In this document: positions 7,364-15,121 of the stretch, piece after piece
How the letters are laid out: each line of letters opens with the position of its first letter
How positions within the stretch are numbered: the first letter of the stretch is position 1
NCBI RefSeq assembly: GCF_003725545.1
Contig: NZ_RJLN01000056.1
Location: forward strand, 1-35,107
Direction of reading: 5' to 3'
DNA length: 35,107 nt
DNA from: Micromonospora solifontis
GTDB taxonomy: Bacteria > Actinomycetota > Actinomycetes > Mycobacteriales > Micromonosporaceae
Notes under the pieces: model-generated
Databases searched by the model: none
What the model saw: only the letters and a program-made list of their open reading frames with translations
Told to the model about the DNA's origin: nothing
Position numbers and translations under genes: made by a program

Positions 7364-7803
7364 AACTGGACCGGTTCCGCTGGTGGCACATCGACGCCGT
7401 GCTGCCGATCGAGGCGGACCTGTTCGGCGCCGAGCAGTGGTCGCCGGCCATGTTCTGGAACGAGCTGGCGAACCGGCACCACTACCTGGTCGCCACCGAC
7501 GACGACGGCAGCGTGCTCGGCTACGCCGGGCTGGCCGTCGCCCCGCCGGACGAGGCGTGGGTGCAGAACATCGCGGTCCGCCGGGACGCCCAGCGCCGGG
7601 GGATCGGCCGGCTGCTGCTGGAGGCCCTGCTCGCCGAGGCGGCCCGGCGCGGCATCCGTAGCACGCTGCTGGAGGTCGCGGCGGACAACGCCCCGGCGCA
7701 GCGGCTCTACGCCACGTACGGCTTCGAGCCGATCGGCGTGCGGCGCGGCTACTACCAACCGAGCAACACCGACGCGCTGGTCATGCAGCGCACCGAGGAC
7801 TGA
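7360..7803 (+). CDS. rimI: Ribosomal-protein-alanine N-acetyltransferase RimI (GNAT family)
   Basis: A 147-residue GNAT acetyltransferase. In bacteria RimI acetylates the N-terminal alanine of ribosomal protein S18, and in actinobacteria it also has broader substrates. The acetyl-CoA binding motif A is RRDAQRRGIGRLLLEALL, preceded by the strand WVQNIAV and followed by LLEVAADNAPAQRLYATYGFEPIGVRRGYY, the usual RimI ending. The GTG overlaps the tsaB stop codon. It sits between tsaB and tsaD, the common actinobacterial order. Confidence 0.92.
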   Translation: MKLDRFRWWHIDAVLPIEADLFGAEQWSPAMFWNELANRHHYLVATDDDGSVLGYAGLAVAPPDEAWVQNIAVRRDAQRRGIGRLLLEALLAEAARRGIRSTLLEVAADNAPAQRLYATYGFEPIGVRRGYYQPSNTDALVMQRTED

Positions 7804-7808
7804 CGAGC

Positions 7809-8855
7809 ATGGCTGACGAACCACTGATCCTGGGCATCGAGACGTCCTGCGACGAGACCGGGGTCGGCATCGTACGCGGGCACACCCTGCTCGCCGACGC
7901 GCTGGCCTCCAGCGTCGAGGAGCACGCCCGGTTCGGTGGCGTGGTGCCGGAGGTGGCCAGCCGCGCCCACCTGGAGGCGATCGTGCCGACCATGGACCGG
8001 GCACTGAAGGAGGCCGCGGTGACCATCGCGGACATCGACGCGATCGCCGTCACGTCCGGCCCGGGCCTGGCGGGTGCGCTGCTGGTCGGGGTCGCCGCCG
8101 CGAAGGGGTACGCGGTCGCCGCCGAGAAGCCGGTGTACGGGGTGAACCACCTCGCCGCGCACGTCGCGGTGGACACCCTGGAGCACGGGCCGCTGCCCGA
8201 GCCGGCGATCGCGTTGCTGGTCTCCGGTGGGCACTCCTCGCTGCTGCGGGTCGACGACCTGGCCCGGGAGGTCACCCCGCTCGGCTCGACGATCGACGAC
8301 GCGGCCGGCGAGGCGTTCGACAAGGTGGCCCGGCTGCTCGGGCTGCCGTTCCCCGGCGGCCCGTACATCGACCGGGAGGCGCGGGCCGGCGACCCCGCCG
8401 CCATCGCCTTTCCGCGCGGCCTGACCGCCGCCAAGGACCTGGTCGGGCACCGCTACGACTTCTCCTTCTCCGGCCTGAAGACCGCGGTGGCCCGCTGGGT
8501 GGAGGCGCGGCAGCGGGCCGGCGAGGCGGTGCCGGTCGCCGACGTGGCCGCGTCCTTCCAGGAGGCGGTCTGCGACGTGCTGGTCGGCAAGGCGCTGGAC
8601 GCCTGCCGCAGCAGCGGCATCGACACGCTGGTGATCGGCGGCGGGGTGGCGGCCAACTCGCGGCTGCGGGCGATGGCCGAGCACCGGGCGGCCAAGCACG
8701 GCGTCCGGGTGCGTACGCCCCGGCCGAAACTCTGCACCGACAACGGCGCGATGGTGGCGGCGCTCGGCTCGCACCTGGTCGCCGCCGGCGTCGCGCCGAG
8801 CCGCCTCGACCTGCCCGCCGACTCGGCGATGCCGCTGACCGTGGTCAGGGTCTGA
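7809..8855 (+). CDS. tsaD: tRNA N6-adenosine threonylcarbamoyltransferase TsaD
   Basis: TsaD is the catalytic subunit that transfers the threonylcarbamoyl group to A37 of tRNA; it is a metal-binding ASKHA-fold ATPase. The protein (348 residues) begins with LGIETSCDETGVGIV, has the GGVVPEVASRAH segment and the metal-binding His pair in GVNHLAAH, then LLVSGGHSSLL and VIGGGVAANSRLR. Only 5 bases separate it from rimI, with GAGGA at the rimI end acting as ribosome binding site. Confidence 0.96.
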   Translation: MADEPLILGIETSCDETGVGIVRGHTLLADALASSVEEHARFGGVVPEVASRAHLEAIVPTMDRALKEAAVTIADIDAIAVTSGPGLAGALLVGVAAAKGYAVAAEKPVYGVNHLAAHVAVDTLEHGPLPEPAIALLVSGGHSSLLRVDDLAREVTPLGSTIDDAAGEAFDKVARLLGLPFPGGPYIDREARAGDPAAIAFPRGLTAAKDLVGHRYDFSFSGLKTAVARWVEARQRAGEAVPVADVAASFQEAVCDVLVGKALDACRSSGIDTLVIGGGVAANSRLRAMAEHRAAKHGVRVRTPRPKLCTDNGAMVAALGSHLVAAGVAPSRLDLPADSAMPLTVVRV

Positions 8856-8870
8856 CCGGGAGGGACCGAC

Positions 8871-9125
8871 GTGATCGTGCGCATGTGGGAGGCGAAGGCC
8901 GAGCCGTACGGCTTCGCCGACCTGATCACCTGGGTGTGCGAGACGGCACTGCCCGACTTCGACCACGACCCGCTGCACCTGTCCAGCGAGGTGTTCTCGT
9001 CCACCGATCACCGGCTGGTGGTGATCTCGAAGTGGCGGAGCAACCCACGCGCCCTGCCGGACCCGCCGCCGACGCTGGTCGCCCGCCCGCCGCACACCTG
9101 GGACTTCACCCAGGTCGACCGCTGA
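8871..9125 (+). CDS. Small conserved-looking protein of unknown function
   Basis: An 84-residue protein starting at GTG 8871, preceded by GGGAGGGA 5-12 bases upstream, and lying 15 bases after tsaD, so probably cotranscribed with it. It begins MIVRMWEAKAEPYGFADLITWVCE and ends in a Pro-rich RPPHTWDFTQVDR tail. The N-terminal VRMWEAKAE and the strand HRLVVISKWRS look like the outer strands of a small dimeric alpha/beta barrel, but this is a weak resemblance. I do not recognise its function. Confidence 0.75.
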   Translation: MIVRMWEAKAEPYGFADLITWVCETALPDFDHDPLHLSSEVFSSTDHRLVVISKWRSNPRALPDPPPTLVARPPHTWDFTQVDR

Positions 9126-9149
9126 CGGCGGGCGGCCGACCGGGCGAGG

Positions 9150-9887
9150 TCAGTTGCGGCGCAGGATGCGCCAGGTGGCGTAGCCGGCGGTGAGCAGGGC
9201 GAGGAGGAACACCGCCCAGACCACGGTGGTGCTGACCTGGACCCCGCCGCCGCTGCCGACGTTGGCCCCCGCCGCGGCGACCAGCGAGTCGCTCTGGGCC
9301 GGGGGCAGCGCCGCGGGCGGGAGCTGCTGCCAGCGGACCAGGCCGGTGCTCTCCAGCATCGTCATGTGGTCGTTGACGAACTTGTTCGCCTCCTCGGCGA
9401 GCTTGCGGACGATGGGATCCCGGGTGCTGGCCCGGACCGCGCCGATCACCGGGAAGATCTTGCCGTGCGCCACCCGGAGCCGGGTCACGAAGATCTGGTC
9501 GAACTGGTTGCCGGTGGCGTTCTGCATCTCGGTCAGCCACCCCTGCTGCTGGGTGGTCGGGGTGGTCGGCAGGGTCGCCCCCAGCCGGTTCGCCGCCTCG
9601 ACACACAGCCGGTCCAGCACCTCGTGCTGGCGGGCGATCTCCGCGCCGATCTCGCGTACCCGCTTGGACTGGCCCTTCTCGGCGGCCATCTGCCCGGCGG
9701 GCATCTCCCAGAGGCCGGCCAGCCGGACGCCGTTGAGCAGGGTCATGTCGGCGGCGTTGAGCTGCTGACCGGGTGCGGGCGCGGCCGACGCCGTGGCGGG
9801 GAGGACGCCGATGCCCGCGACGAGCGCGACGAGCAGCAGCATCACCCGGTGCGCCAGCCGGCGGCGTACGGATTCCAGCGGTGCCAT
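9150..9887 (-). CDS. DUF4142 family exported, membrane-anchored protein
   Basis: A 245-residue protein with a Sec-type signal (residues about 12-36, ending TASAAPAPG), a helical DUF4142 domain (LNAADMTLLNGVRLAGLWEMPAGQMAAEKG, IGAEIARQHEVLDRLC, FVNDHMTMLESTGLVRW) and a C-terminal membrane segment VVWAVFLLALLTAGYATW followed by RILRRN. DUF4142 proteins are ferritin-like four-helix bundles of unclear function. The ATG at 9887 has GGAGG about 12 bases upstream. It converges on the tsaD operon with 24 bases between stops. Confidence 0.88.
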   Translation of the reverse strand: MAPLESVRRRLAHRVMLLLVALVAGIGVLPATASAAPAPGQQLNAADMTLLNGVRLAGLWEMPAGQMAAEKGQSKRVREIGAEIARQHEVLDRLCVEAANRLGATLPTTPTTQQQGWLTEMQNATGNQFDQIFVTRLRVAHGKIFPVIGAVRASTRDPIVRKLAEEANKFVNDHMTMLESTGLVRWQQLPPAALPPAQSDSLVAAAGANVGSGGGVQVSTTVVWAVFLLALLTAGYATWRILRRN

Positions 9888-9998
9888 GGTTGCGGTGCCT
9901 CCTCGGGGACCGGTACGCGGATGTCGCGGACGGTCGCGCCGACGGCGCCCGTCCGGACACTGGTACGGATCACGGCACCGGTCGGTTCACCGGGTGGA

Positions 9999-10037
9999 CC
10001 GGGTGCGGGGGCCCGCTCTGTCGGCCCCCGCACCCGG
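9999..10037 (-). terminator. Strong hairpin terminator of the pectate lyase gene
   Basis: CCGGGTGCGGGGGCC (9999-10013) and GGCCCCCGCACCCGG (10023-10037) are perfect 15-base complements around a 9-base loop, beginning 4 bases after the pectate lyase stop codon. There is no clear U-tract, as is common in high-GC actinobacteria. Confidence 0.8.
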
Positions 10038-10040
10038 CGG

Positions 10041-11609
10041 CTATCCGGCGTAGGTCTCGAATTCGGCGACCTTCGGCGTGCCGGTCGAGCTGACGATCTT
10101 GAAAGTGATCTTGCGCAGCGAGGTCGGGGCGAAGGTGATGACGCCCGCTCCGCTGCCGGAGGTCAGCACGGCCCCCGTGTCGTAGTTGATGACCTGCCAG
10201 GCCCCGATGGTGCCGACGGCGCCGGCCGCCTCACGGATGATGATCCTGGAGACCGTGGTGTTGGAACCCCACTTGATCGAGACCTCACCGGTGGACCCGG
10301 CCGGCGACCAGTAGGTGCTCATGTCACCGTCGCGCACGTTGCCGTAGCTCGTTCCGCTGGCCTTGCTGGAGCCGTCGGAGTCGGCCCCGATGCTGAGGTT
10401 GGTTCCGCTCGGCGTGGTCGGCGCCGGGGTGGGGCTGGTCGGCGCCGGGGTGGGGGTGGTCGGTGCGGGCGTGGGGCTGGTCGGCGTCGGCGACGGTTGC
10501 TGCGGCGAGCAGCTGCCGTCCGACACCTTCAGGCCGGTGTTGGCGCCGGCCGTCTGCCGGACGATGTCCGGCACGCAGCTCGCGCCGTCGAGGGTGTAGG
10601 CGTAGGGGATGCTGACGCTGGTGTTGGACTGGGGGTTCGGCCCGGCCGGGTGATTCTCCGTGCCCGGGGCGGACCAGGTCACGTTGTCGTAGATGTTGCC
10701 GCTGACCTGCCAGTAGCCCAGCTCGTCGGTGTAGAACGTGCCGAGGACGTCCTTGGAGTCCTCGAAGTAGTTGTTCTCCACCTTGGCGTGCGCGCCCGCC
10801 CGGGAGTTGATGCCGGACTTGCTGAGCCCCACGTAGTGGTTGTTGTACATGTGGGCGGTGCCGCCGCGCAGCAGCGGCGTACGGGAGTCGATGTTCTCGT
10901 AGCGGTTGTGGTGGAAGGTGATGTAGCTGTTCGACAGGTCGCTCTCGCTGGACCCGATGAGGCCGCCGCGGCCGGAGTTGCGCAGGATGCTGTAGGACAG
11001 CGTCACGTACTGGGTGTTGTCCTTCATGTCGAAGAGGCCGTCGAACCCCTCGTCCTCGCCGCCGGAGGCTTCCAGGGTGGCGTGGTCGACCCAGATGTTG
11101 CGGACGCTGCTCTCCATGCCGATGGCGTCACCGCCGTTGGAGGTGGGCGAGCCCGACTTCTTGACGTTCCGGACCGTGACGTTCTGGATGATGATGTTGC
11201 TGGAGTCGCGGATGTGGATGCCCAGCTGGTCGAAGATGGCCCCGCCGCCGACGCCGATGATGGTGACGTTGCTGATCTCCTTGAGTTCGATCTTGTCCTC
11301 GGCGGTGTTGCAGCTGGCACCGGACACCTTGCTGGTGTTGCCGTGGTTGATGGTCCCCTCGACCTCGATGGTGATCGGGGTGCTGCTGCTGGCCCGATTG
11401 CACAGGGCCGCGTGGATCTGGGTGCCCGTGGTGGCGCGTACCGTCTGCCCGCCCGCGCCGCCGGTGGTTCCGCCGTTGCGGGTCGCGTAGCCGGTGGCGC
11501 TGCCGGTCGCTGCCGAAGCCTGGGGTGTCGGCAGCACCAGGCCGATCGCGGCCCCGATGGCCGTCGTCGCGAATGCCGCCTGGAGTCCTCGTACTACTGG
11601 TCGTCTCAT
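10041..11609 (-). CDS. Secreted pectate lyase (PL1 family) with C-terminal carbohydrate-binding-like domain
   Basis: The enzyme cleaves polygalacturonate by beta-elimination outside the cell. The ATG at 11609 is chosen because GGTGAGG lies 5 bases upstream (522 residues); upstream ATGs at 11630 and 11633 lack one. Order: basic signal peptide MRRPVVRGLQAAF...ASAA; a parallel beta-helix with the PL1 signatures NIWVDHATL (vWiDH), FDGLFDMK, and SRTPLLRGGTAHMYNNHY (RxPxxR); a Pro/Thr linker of PTPAPTS-type repeats; and a C-terminal beta-sandwich of F5/8-discoidin look (SYGNVRDGDMSTYWSP, ISRIIIRE-like strand). The gene follows the ROK regulator and has its own promoter, with a palindromic operator at the start site. 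Confidence 0.93.
   Translation of the reverse strand: MRRPVVRGLQAAFATTAIGAAIGLVLPTPQASAATGSATGYATRNGGTTGGAGGQTVRATTGTQIHAALCNRASSSTPITIEVEGTINHGNTSKVSGASCNTAEDKIELKEISNVTIIGVGGGAIFDQLGIHIRDSSNIIIQNVTVRNVKKSGSPTSNGGDAIGMESSVRNIWVDHATLEASGGEDEGFDGLFDMKDNTQYVTLSYSILRNSGRGGLIGSSESDLSNSYITFHHNRYENIDSRTPLLRGGTAHMYNNHYVGLSKSGINSRAGAHAKVENNYFEDSKDVLGTFYTDELGYWQVSGNIYDNVTWSAPGTENHPAGPNPQSNTSVSIPYAYTLDGASCVPDIVRQTAGANTGLKVSDGSCSPQQPSPTPTSPTPAPTTPTPAPTSPTPAPTTPSGTNLSIGADSDGSSKASGTSYGNVRDGDMSTYWSPAGSTGEVSIKWGSNTTVSRIIIREAAGAVGTIGAWQVINYDTGAVLTSGSGAGVITFAPTSLRKITFKIVSSTGTPKVAEFETYAG
10417..10490 (-). repeat. Coding tandem repeat of 21-base units (Pro/Thr linker)
   Basis: About three and a half copies of a 21-base unit (10417-10437, 10438-10458, 10459-10479, then partial) encode PTPAPTT/PTPAPTS heptads in the pectate lyase linker. 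Copy number here may vary between strains. Confidence 0.75.
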
Positions 11610-11667
11610 CCTCGCCTCACCTTCAGTCATCACTGGTGGGTGTTGCTCTGGTCAGGTCCCCGGCCCC

Positions 11668-11683
11668 TGGAAAGCGCTTTCCA
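11668..11683. promoter_or_regulatory. Perfect LacI-type palindromic operator
   Basis: TGGAAAGCGCTTTCCA is a perfect 16-base palindrome. Palindromes with an AGCGCT core are the known form of binding sites for LacI-family sugar regulators in front of actinobacterial carbohydrate-active enzyme genes. It begins 5 bases downstream of the -10 and covers the predicted start site, so binding should repress. Confidence 0.75.
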
Positions 11684-11688
11684 AGACG

Positions 11689-11718
11689 AGAATAGAGAGA
11701 CGTCTATAGTTGTGGCAA
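11689..11718 (-). promoter_or_regulatory. Promoter of the pectate lyase gene
   Basis: On the minus strand, TTGCCA (complement of 11713-11718) and TATTCT (complement of 11689-11694) are separated by 18 bases, a good sigma-70-type promoter. The start site would be near 11682, giving a leader of about 70 bases. It lies just after the ROK gene's stop codon. An 8-base palindrome AGACGTCT (11698-11705) sits within the spacer. Confidence 0.65.
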
Positions 11719-11732
11719 GGTGTGTCCGGCGG

Positions 11733-12926
11733 TCAGCCGACGTCGAGCGGGTCGGCGAGGAGCCGCTCGAAGGCCAGTTCGGCCGCCCCGACGAGCGCCG
11801 CGTCGTCGCCGAGCTTCGGAGTGCGCAGCCGCACGTGCTCGAGGCAGGCGGGCAGTCCGTTGGAGTTGAGCCGGCTGCGCACCTGCGCGGCGGCGGCCAG
11901 GTAGAGGTCGCGCATGGTGCCGCCGAAGATGACCATTTCCGGGTTGAAGATGTTGACCAGGTTGGCCACGCCGAAGCCGAGCCAGTCGCCGGCCTGCCGG
12001 ACGGCGGCCTGGGCGCGGGCGTCGCCCCGGTCGGCGGCGTCGAAGACGGCCAGCATCGCCTCCCGGCCCCGGGCGTCGGAGCGGCCGGCGGCCCGGAGCA
12101 GCGCGTGCTCACCGATCTCCGTCTCCCAGCAGCCCCGGCGGCCGCAGTCGCAGAGCAGGCCGTCCCGGACCACCACCATGTGGCCGACCTCGCCGCTGTA
12201 CCCGCCGTGCCCGGTCAACCGCCGCCCGCCGGCGATGATGCCCGCCCCGACGCCGACGTCCCCGTACAGGTAGATGACGTTGTCGCAGCCGGCGGCGGCG
12301 CCCCGGGCGTGCTCGGCGAACGCGGCCACGTCGGCCACGTTCCCCACGGTGATCGGTACGTCGATACCCAGTTCGGCGGCGAGCGCGGCGCCGATCGGCT
12401 CGTCCACCCAGCCGGTGGTGGGGCTCAGCCGGACCAGCCCGTCCTCGCGGCGGACCATGCCGCAGACCGCGACGCCGGCGCCGACGCAGATGGAGTCGGC
12501 CGGCACCGACTGGTGCATCTCCTTGACCGCGCCGGCCAGCAGCGGCGCGGCCTCCCCGGCGACCAGGTTCCGGGGCCGGTCCAGTTCCCGGCTGTCGAGC
12601 ACCTCACCGCCGAGACCGACCCGCGCGGCCCGCAGCCGGTCCACCTCCACGCTGTACGCGTACGCGTAGATCCGGGCCGACTCGGGCCGGACGACCAGCG
12701 AGGGTCGCCCGGCCCGGCCGGTCTCCTTCGGCGTCCCCTCGCTGACCAGACCGGCGCCGGCCAGGTCGGCGGTCAGCGCGCCGATGGTGCTGCGGTTGAG
12801 CCCGAGCGCGGTGGTCAGCTCCGCGCGGGTGGTCGCCCCGTGCACGTGCACGTAGCGGAGCAGTGCGCCCAGGTTCTGCCGACGGATCTCGTCCTGACTC
12901 GGTCCCGCGCGCATTGCCACAGCCAT
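11733..12926 (-). CDS. ROK-family transcriptional regulator (XylR/NagC type)
   Basis: A 397-residue protein: an N-terminal winged helix-turn-helix (RRQNLGALLRYVHVHG, TTRAELTTALGLNRSTIGALTADL) followed by a ROK sugar-kinase-like domain with YLYGDVGVGAGIIAGG, GYSGEVGHM and the ROK zinc motif CDCGRRGCWE (Cys259, Cys261, Cys266). Such proteins are sugar-sensing repressors. It is 13 bases downstream of the permease gene, so it is probably cotranscribed with the importer and controls it; whether it also controls the pectate lyase is open. There is no strong Shine-Dalgarno sequence before the ATG at 12926, and an in-frame ATG at 12914 is an alternative. Confidence 0.9.
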   Translation of the reverse strand: MAVAMRAGPSQDEIRRQNLGALLRYVHVHGATTRAELTTALGLNRSTIGALTADLAGAGLVSEGTPKETGRAGRPSLVVRPESARIYAYAYSVEVDRLRAARVGLGGEVLDSRELDRPRNLVAGEAAPLLAGAVKEMHQSVPADSICVGAGVAVCGMVRREDGLVRLSPTTGWVDEPIGAALAAELGIDVPITVGNVADVAAFAEHARGAAAGCDNVIYLYGDVGVGAGIIAGGRRLTGHGGYSGEVGHMVVVRDGLLCDCGRRGCWETEIGEHALLRAAGRSDARGREAMLAVFDAADRGDARAQAAVRQAGDWLGFGVANLVNIFNPEMVIFGGTMRDLYLAAAAQVRSRLNSNGLPACLEHVRLRTPKLGDDAALVGAAELAFERLLADPLDVG

Positions 12927-12939
12927 GTCCGTGCGGGGT

Positions 12940-14199
12940 TCAGCGGGTGCCGGTCGCGGCGGCCCGCCGCCGGGAGAGCGCGTCGATGGTGGCGGCGGCG
13001 AGCAGGACCACGCCGGTGACCACGTACTTCACCCCCGAGCTGTACCCCATCAGTCCCATACCGTTGTCGATGACCGCGACGACCGCGCCACCGAGCACGG
13101 CGTCGAGGACCCGGCCCTTGCCGCCGAAGAGGCTGGTGCCGCCGATCACCGCCGCGCCGACGGCGTAGAGCAGTACGTTACTGCCACCGGTGTTGGGATC
13201 CACCGAGTTGGCCCGGCTGGCCGCCACGATGCCGCCGATCGCCGCCATCGTGGAGCAGATGACGAAGACGGAGATGCGGATCCGGTCGACGTTGATGCCG
13301 GCCCGGCGGGCCGCCTCGGCGTTGCCGCCGACCGCGTAGACGTGCCGGCCGTAGCTGGTCCGGTGCAGCACGAAGGTCCAGAGGACGAGCAGCAGCGCGA
13401 TGATCGGCACCACGATCGGCACGCCCTTGACCGAGCTGATCAGGGCGAGGCGACTGCGTTCCTGGTTGAGGATGAACACCGGCACGCCGAGGACGACGCC
13501 CAGCCCGACGATGCGGGCGGCGATCACTGCGATCGGGTCGGTGAGCAGGCCGCGGGCGGCCCGGTTGCGGTGCCGCAGCAGCTGCACCGCGGCGTACCCG
13601 GCGACGGCCACCGCGGCCAGCGCCCAGCCCAGCGCGGGGGAGAGGTTGCGGTTGGCGATCGCGACGAGGGTGTCGTCCCGCACCGAGATGTTGGCGCCCG
13701 ACTTCATGAGCATCAGCACGACGCCCTGGAAGGCGAGGAAGCCGGCCAGGGTGACCACGAAGGACGGGATGCCGACCTTCGCCACCAGCAGGCCGAGCAC
13801 GGTGCCGATCACCACGCCGGTGACGATGGCGGCGAGCACCGCGACGTACCAGGGGTAGCCGAGCACGGTGACCACGTTGGCCAGGATGGCGGCGCAGACG
13901 CCGCTGGCGAAGCCGGCGGAGAGGTCGATCTCACCGAGCAGCAGGACGAAGACCAGGCCCATCGCGATCAGCGTGACCGCGGCGCCCTGGGTGAACAGGT
14001 TCGCGAAGTTGCCGGCGGTGAAGAACGACGGACGGGCGATCGAGAAGCCGACGCAGAGCGCGAGGAGCATGAACACCGCGGGCAGCGCACCGATGTCGCC
14101 ACCGCGTACCCGGCGCCAGTAGTTGTTCAGGTGGGTGCCGACGGTCGGCGCCGGCGTGACGGCGGCGGGGCCTTCCTTCTTCACGGCGGTGGTGGTCAT
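12940..14199 (-). CDS. xylH: ABC transporter permease for a pentose sugar (XylH-like)
   Basis: A 419-residue inner-membrane permease of the ribose/xylose/galactose carbohydrate-uptake-2 class. It has about ten hydrophobic segments, the characteristic SF-x-T-x-xN segment ARPSFFTAGNFANLFTQGA, the strand GEIDLSAGFASGVCAAI, and the cytoplasmic coupling motif YAVGGNAEAARRAGINVDRIRISVF. The start codon overlaps the stop of the ATPase gene (14196-14199), so translation is coupled. The xylH name rests on the partner binding protein. Confidence 0.9.
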   Translation of the reverse strand: MTTTAVKKEGPAAVTPAPTVGTHLNNYWRRVRGGDIGALPAVFMLLALCVGFSIARPSFFTAGNFANLFTQGAAVTLIAMGLVFVLLLGEIDLSAGFASGVCAAILANVVTVLGYPWYVAVLAAIVTGVVIGTVLGLLVAKVGIPSFVVTLAGFLAFQGVVLMLMKSGANISVRDDTLVAIANRNLSPALGWALAAVAVAGYAAVQLLRHRNRAARGLLTDPIAVIAARIVGLGVVLGVPVFILNQERSRLALISSVKGVPIVVPIIALLLVLWTFVLHRTSYGRHVYAVGGNAEAARRAGINVDRIRISVFVICSTMAAIGGIVAASRANSVDPNTGGSNVLLYAVGAAVIGGTSLFGGKGRVLDAVLGGAVVAVIDNGMGLMGYSSGVKYVVTGVVLLAAATIDALSRRRAAATGTR

Positions 14200-15014
14200 C
14201 GGACGGCTCCTGGGGTGGTGTCGGCGGGCGCGGCGCCGTTGCCGTTGGCGGCGGGTTCGGCGGCGAGGCCGAGGTTGCCGGAGCGGCCGGCGGTGATCAG
14301 CTCGACCACCTGCGAGTGGGTGATGTCGGTGGTCTTCACCTGGGCCACCATCTGGCCGAGGTAGAGCGCGGCGATCCGGTCGGAGACGGCGAAGACGTCG
14401 TTCATGTTGTGCGAGATGAGCACGACGGCCAGGCCGTTGTCGGCCAGCCGGCGGACCAGCTCCAGCACCTGGGCGGTCTGCGCGACGCCGAGCGCGGCGG
14501 TCGGCTCGTCCAGGATGACCAGCTTGCTGTTCCAGAGCACGGCCTTGGCGATGGCGACGGTCTGCCGCTGGCCGCCGGAGAGGCTGGCGACGTGCTGGCG
14601 CAGCGACTTCACGGTGCGGACGCTCAGCCCGGCCAGGGTCTCGGCGGCCATCTGCTCCATGGTCGGCTCGTCGAGCACGATGCCGCTGCGCTTCTCCCGG
14701 CCGAGGAACATGTTCTGCACGATGTCAAGGTTGTCGCAGAGCGCGAGGTCCTGGTAGACGACCTCGATGCCGAGCGCGGCGGCGTCCCGCGGGCTGTTGA
14801 TGCTCACCGGCCGGCCGTCGAAGAGGAACTCGCCGGCGTCGGTGGGGTAGATGCCGCTGATGCACTTGACCAGGGTCGACTTGCCGGCGCCGTTGTCGCC
14901 GACCAGCGCGGTGACCTCGCCGGCGTGCGCGGTGAAGGCGACGTCACGCAGCACCTGGACGGGACCGAAGCTCTTGTCGATCCCGCGTAGCTCCAGCAGG
15001 GGGGTTGCGGACAC
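14196..15014 (-). CDS. ABC transporter ATP-binding protein, single-domain (xylose-type importer)
   Basis: A 272-residue ATPase that powers the importer. It shows Walker A GDNGAGKST, Q-loop VVYQDLALC, signature LSGGQRQTVAIAKAV, Walker B LVILDEPTAAL and the H-loop ISHN. The start is GTG 15014, with AAAGGAG 6 bases upstream. Unlike E. coli XylG or RbsA (about 500 residues with two ATPase halves), this protein has only one half and must act as a homodimer, as FrcA-type proteins do. The last 40 residues form an Ala/Gly/Asn-rich tail. A 15-base-pair hairpin separates it from the binding-protein gene. Confidence 0.92.
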   Translation of the reverse strand: MSATPLLELRGIDKSFGPVQVLRDVAFTAHAGEVTALVGDNGAGKSTLVKCISGIYPTDAGEFLFDGRPVSINSPRDAAALGIEVVYQDLALCDNLDIVQNMFLGREKRSGIVLDEPTMEQMAAETLAGLSVRTVKSLRQHVASLSGGQRQTVAIAKAVLWNSKLVILDEPTAALGVAQTAQVLELVRRLADNGLAVVLISHNMNDVFAVSDRIAALYLGQMVAQVKTTDITHSQVVELITAGRSGNLGLAAEPAANGNGAAPADTTPGAVR

Positions 15015-15064
15015 GGGGTTCTCCTTTGGATGGAGGGAGATCTCGGAGCCCGTCCGGCGCGGGA

Positions 15065-15097
15065 GCCGCCCGGCACGGGAGACCCGTGCCGGGCGGC
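15065..15097 (-). other. Intercistronic hairpin between binding-protein and ATPase genes
   Basis: GCCGCCCGGCACGGG (15065-15079) and CCCGTGCCGGGCGGC (15083-15097) are perfect 15-base complements around a 3-base loop. It lies 25 bases after the binding-protein stop. Such stems commonly act as partial terminators or 3' stabilisers that raise binding-protein levels over the membrane components. Confidence 0.75.
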
Positions 15098-15121
15098 GTC
15101 GCCTGAGGCGGGTAGGACAGG

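Noticed and set aside
9366..13019. Very long plus-strand open frame opposite the pectate lyase and ROK genes
   Set aside because: Val/Gly/Asp/Ala-rich translation without recognisable motifs; the minus-strand genes have clear domains and signals.
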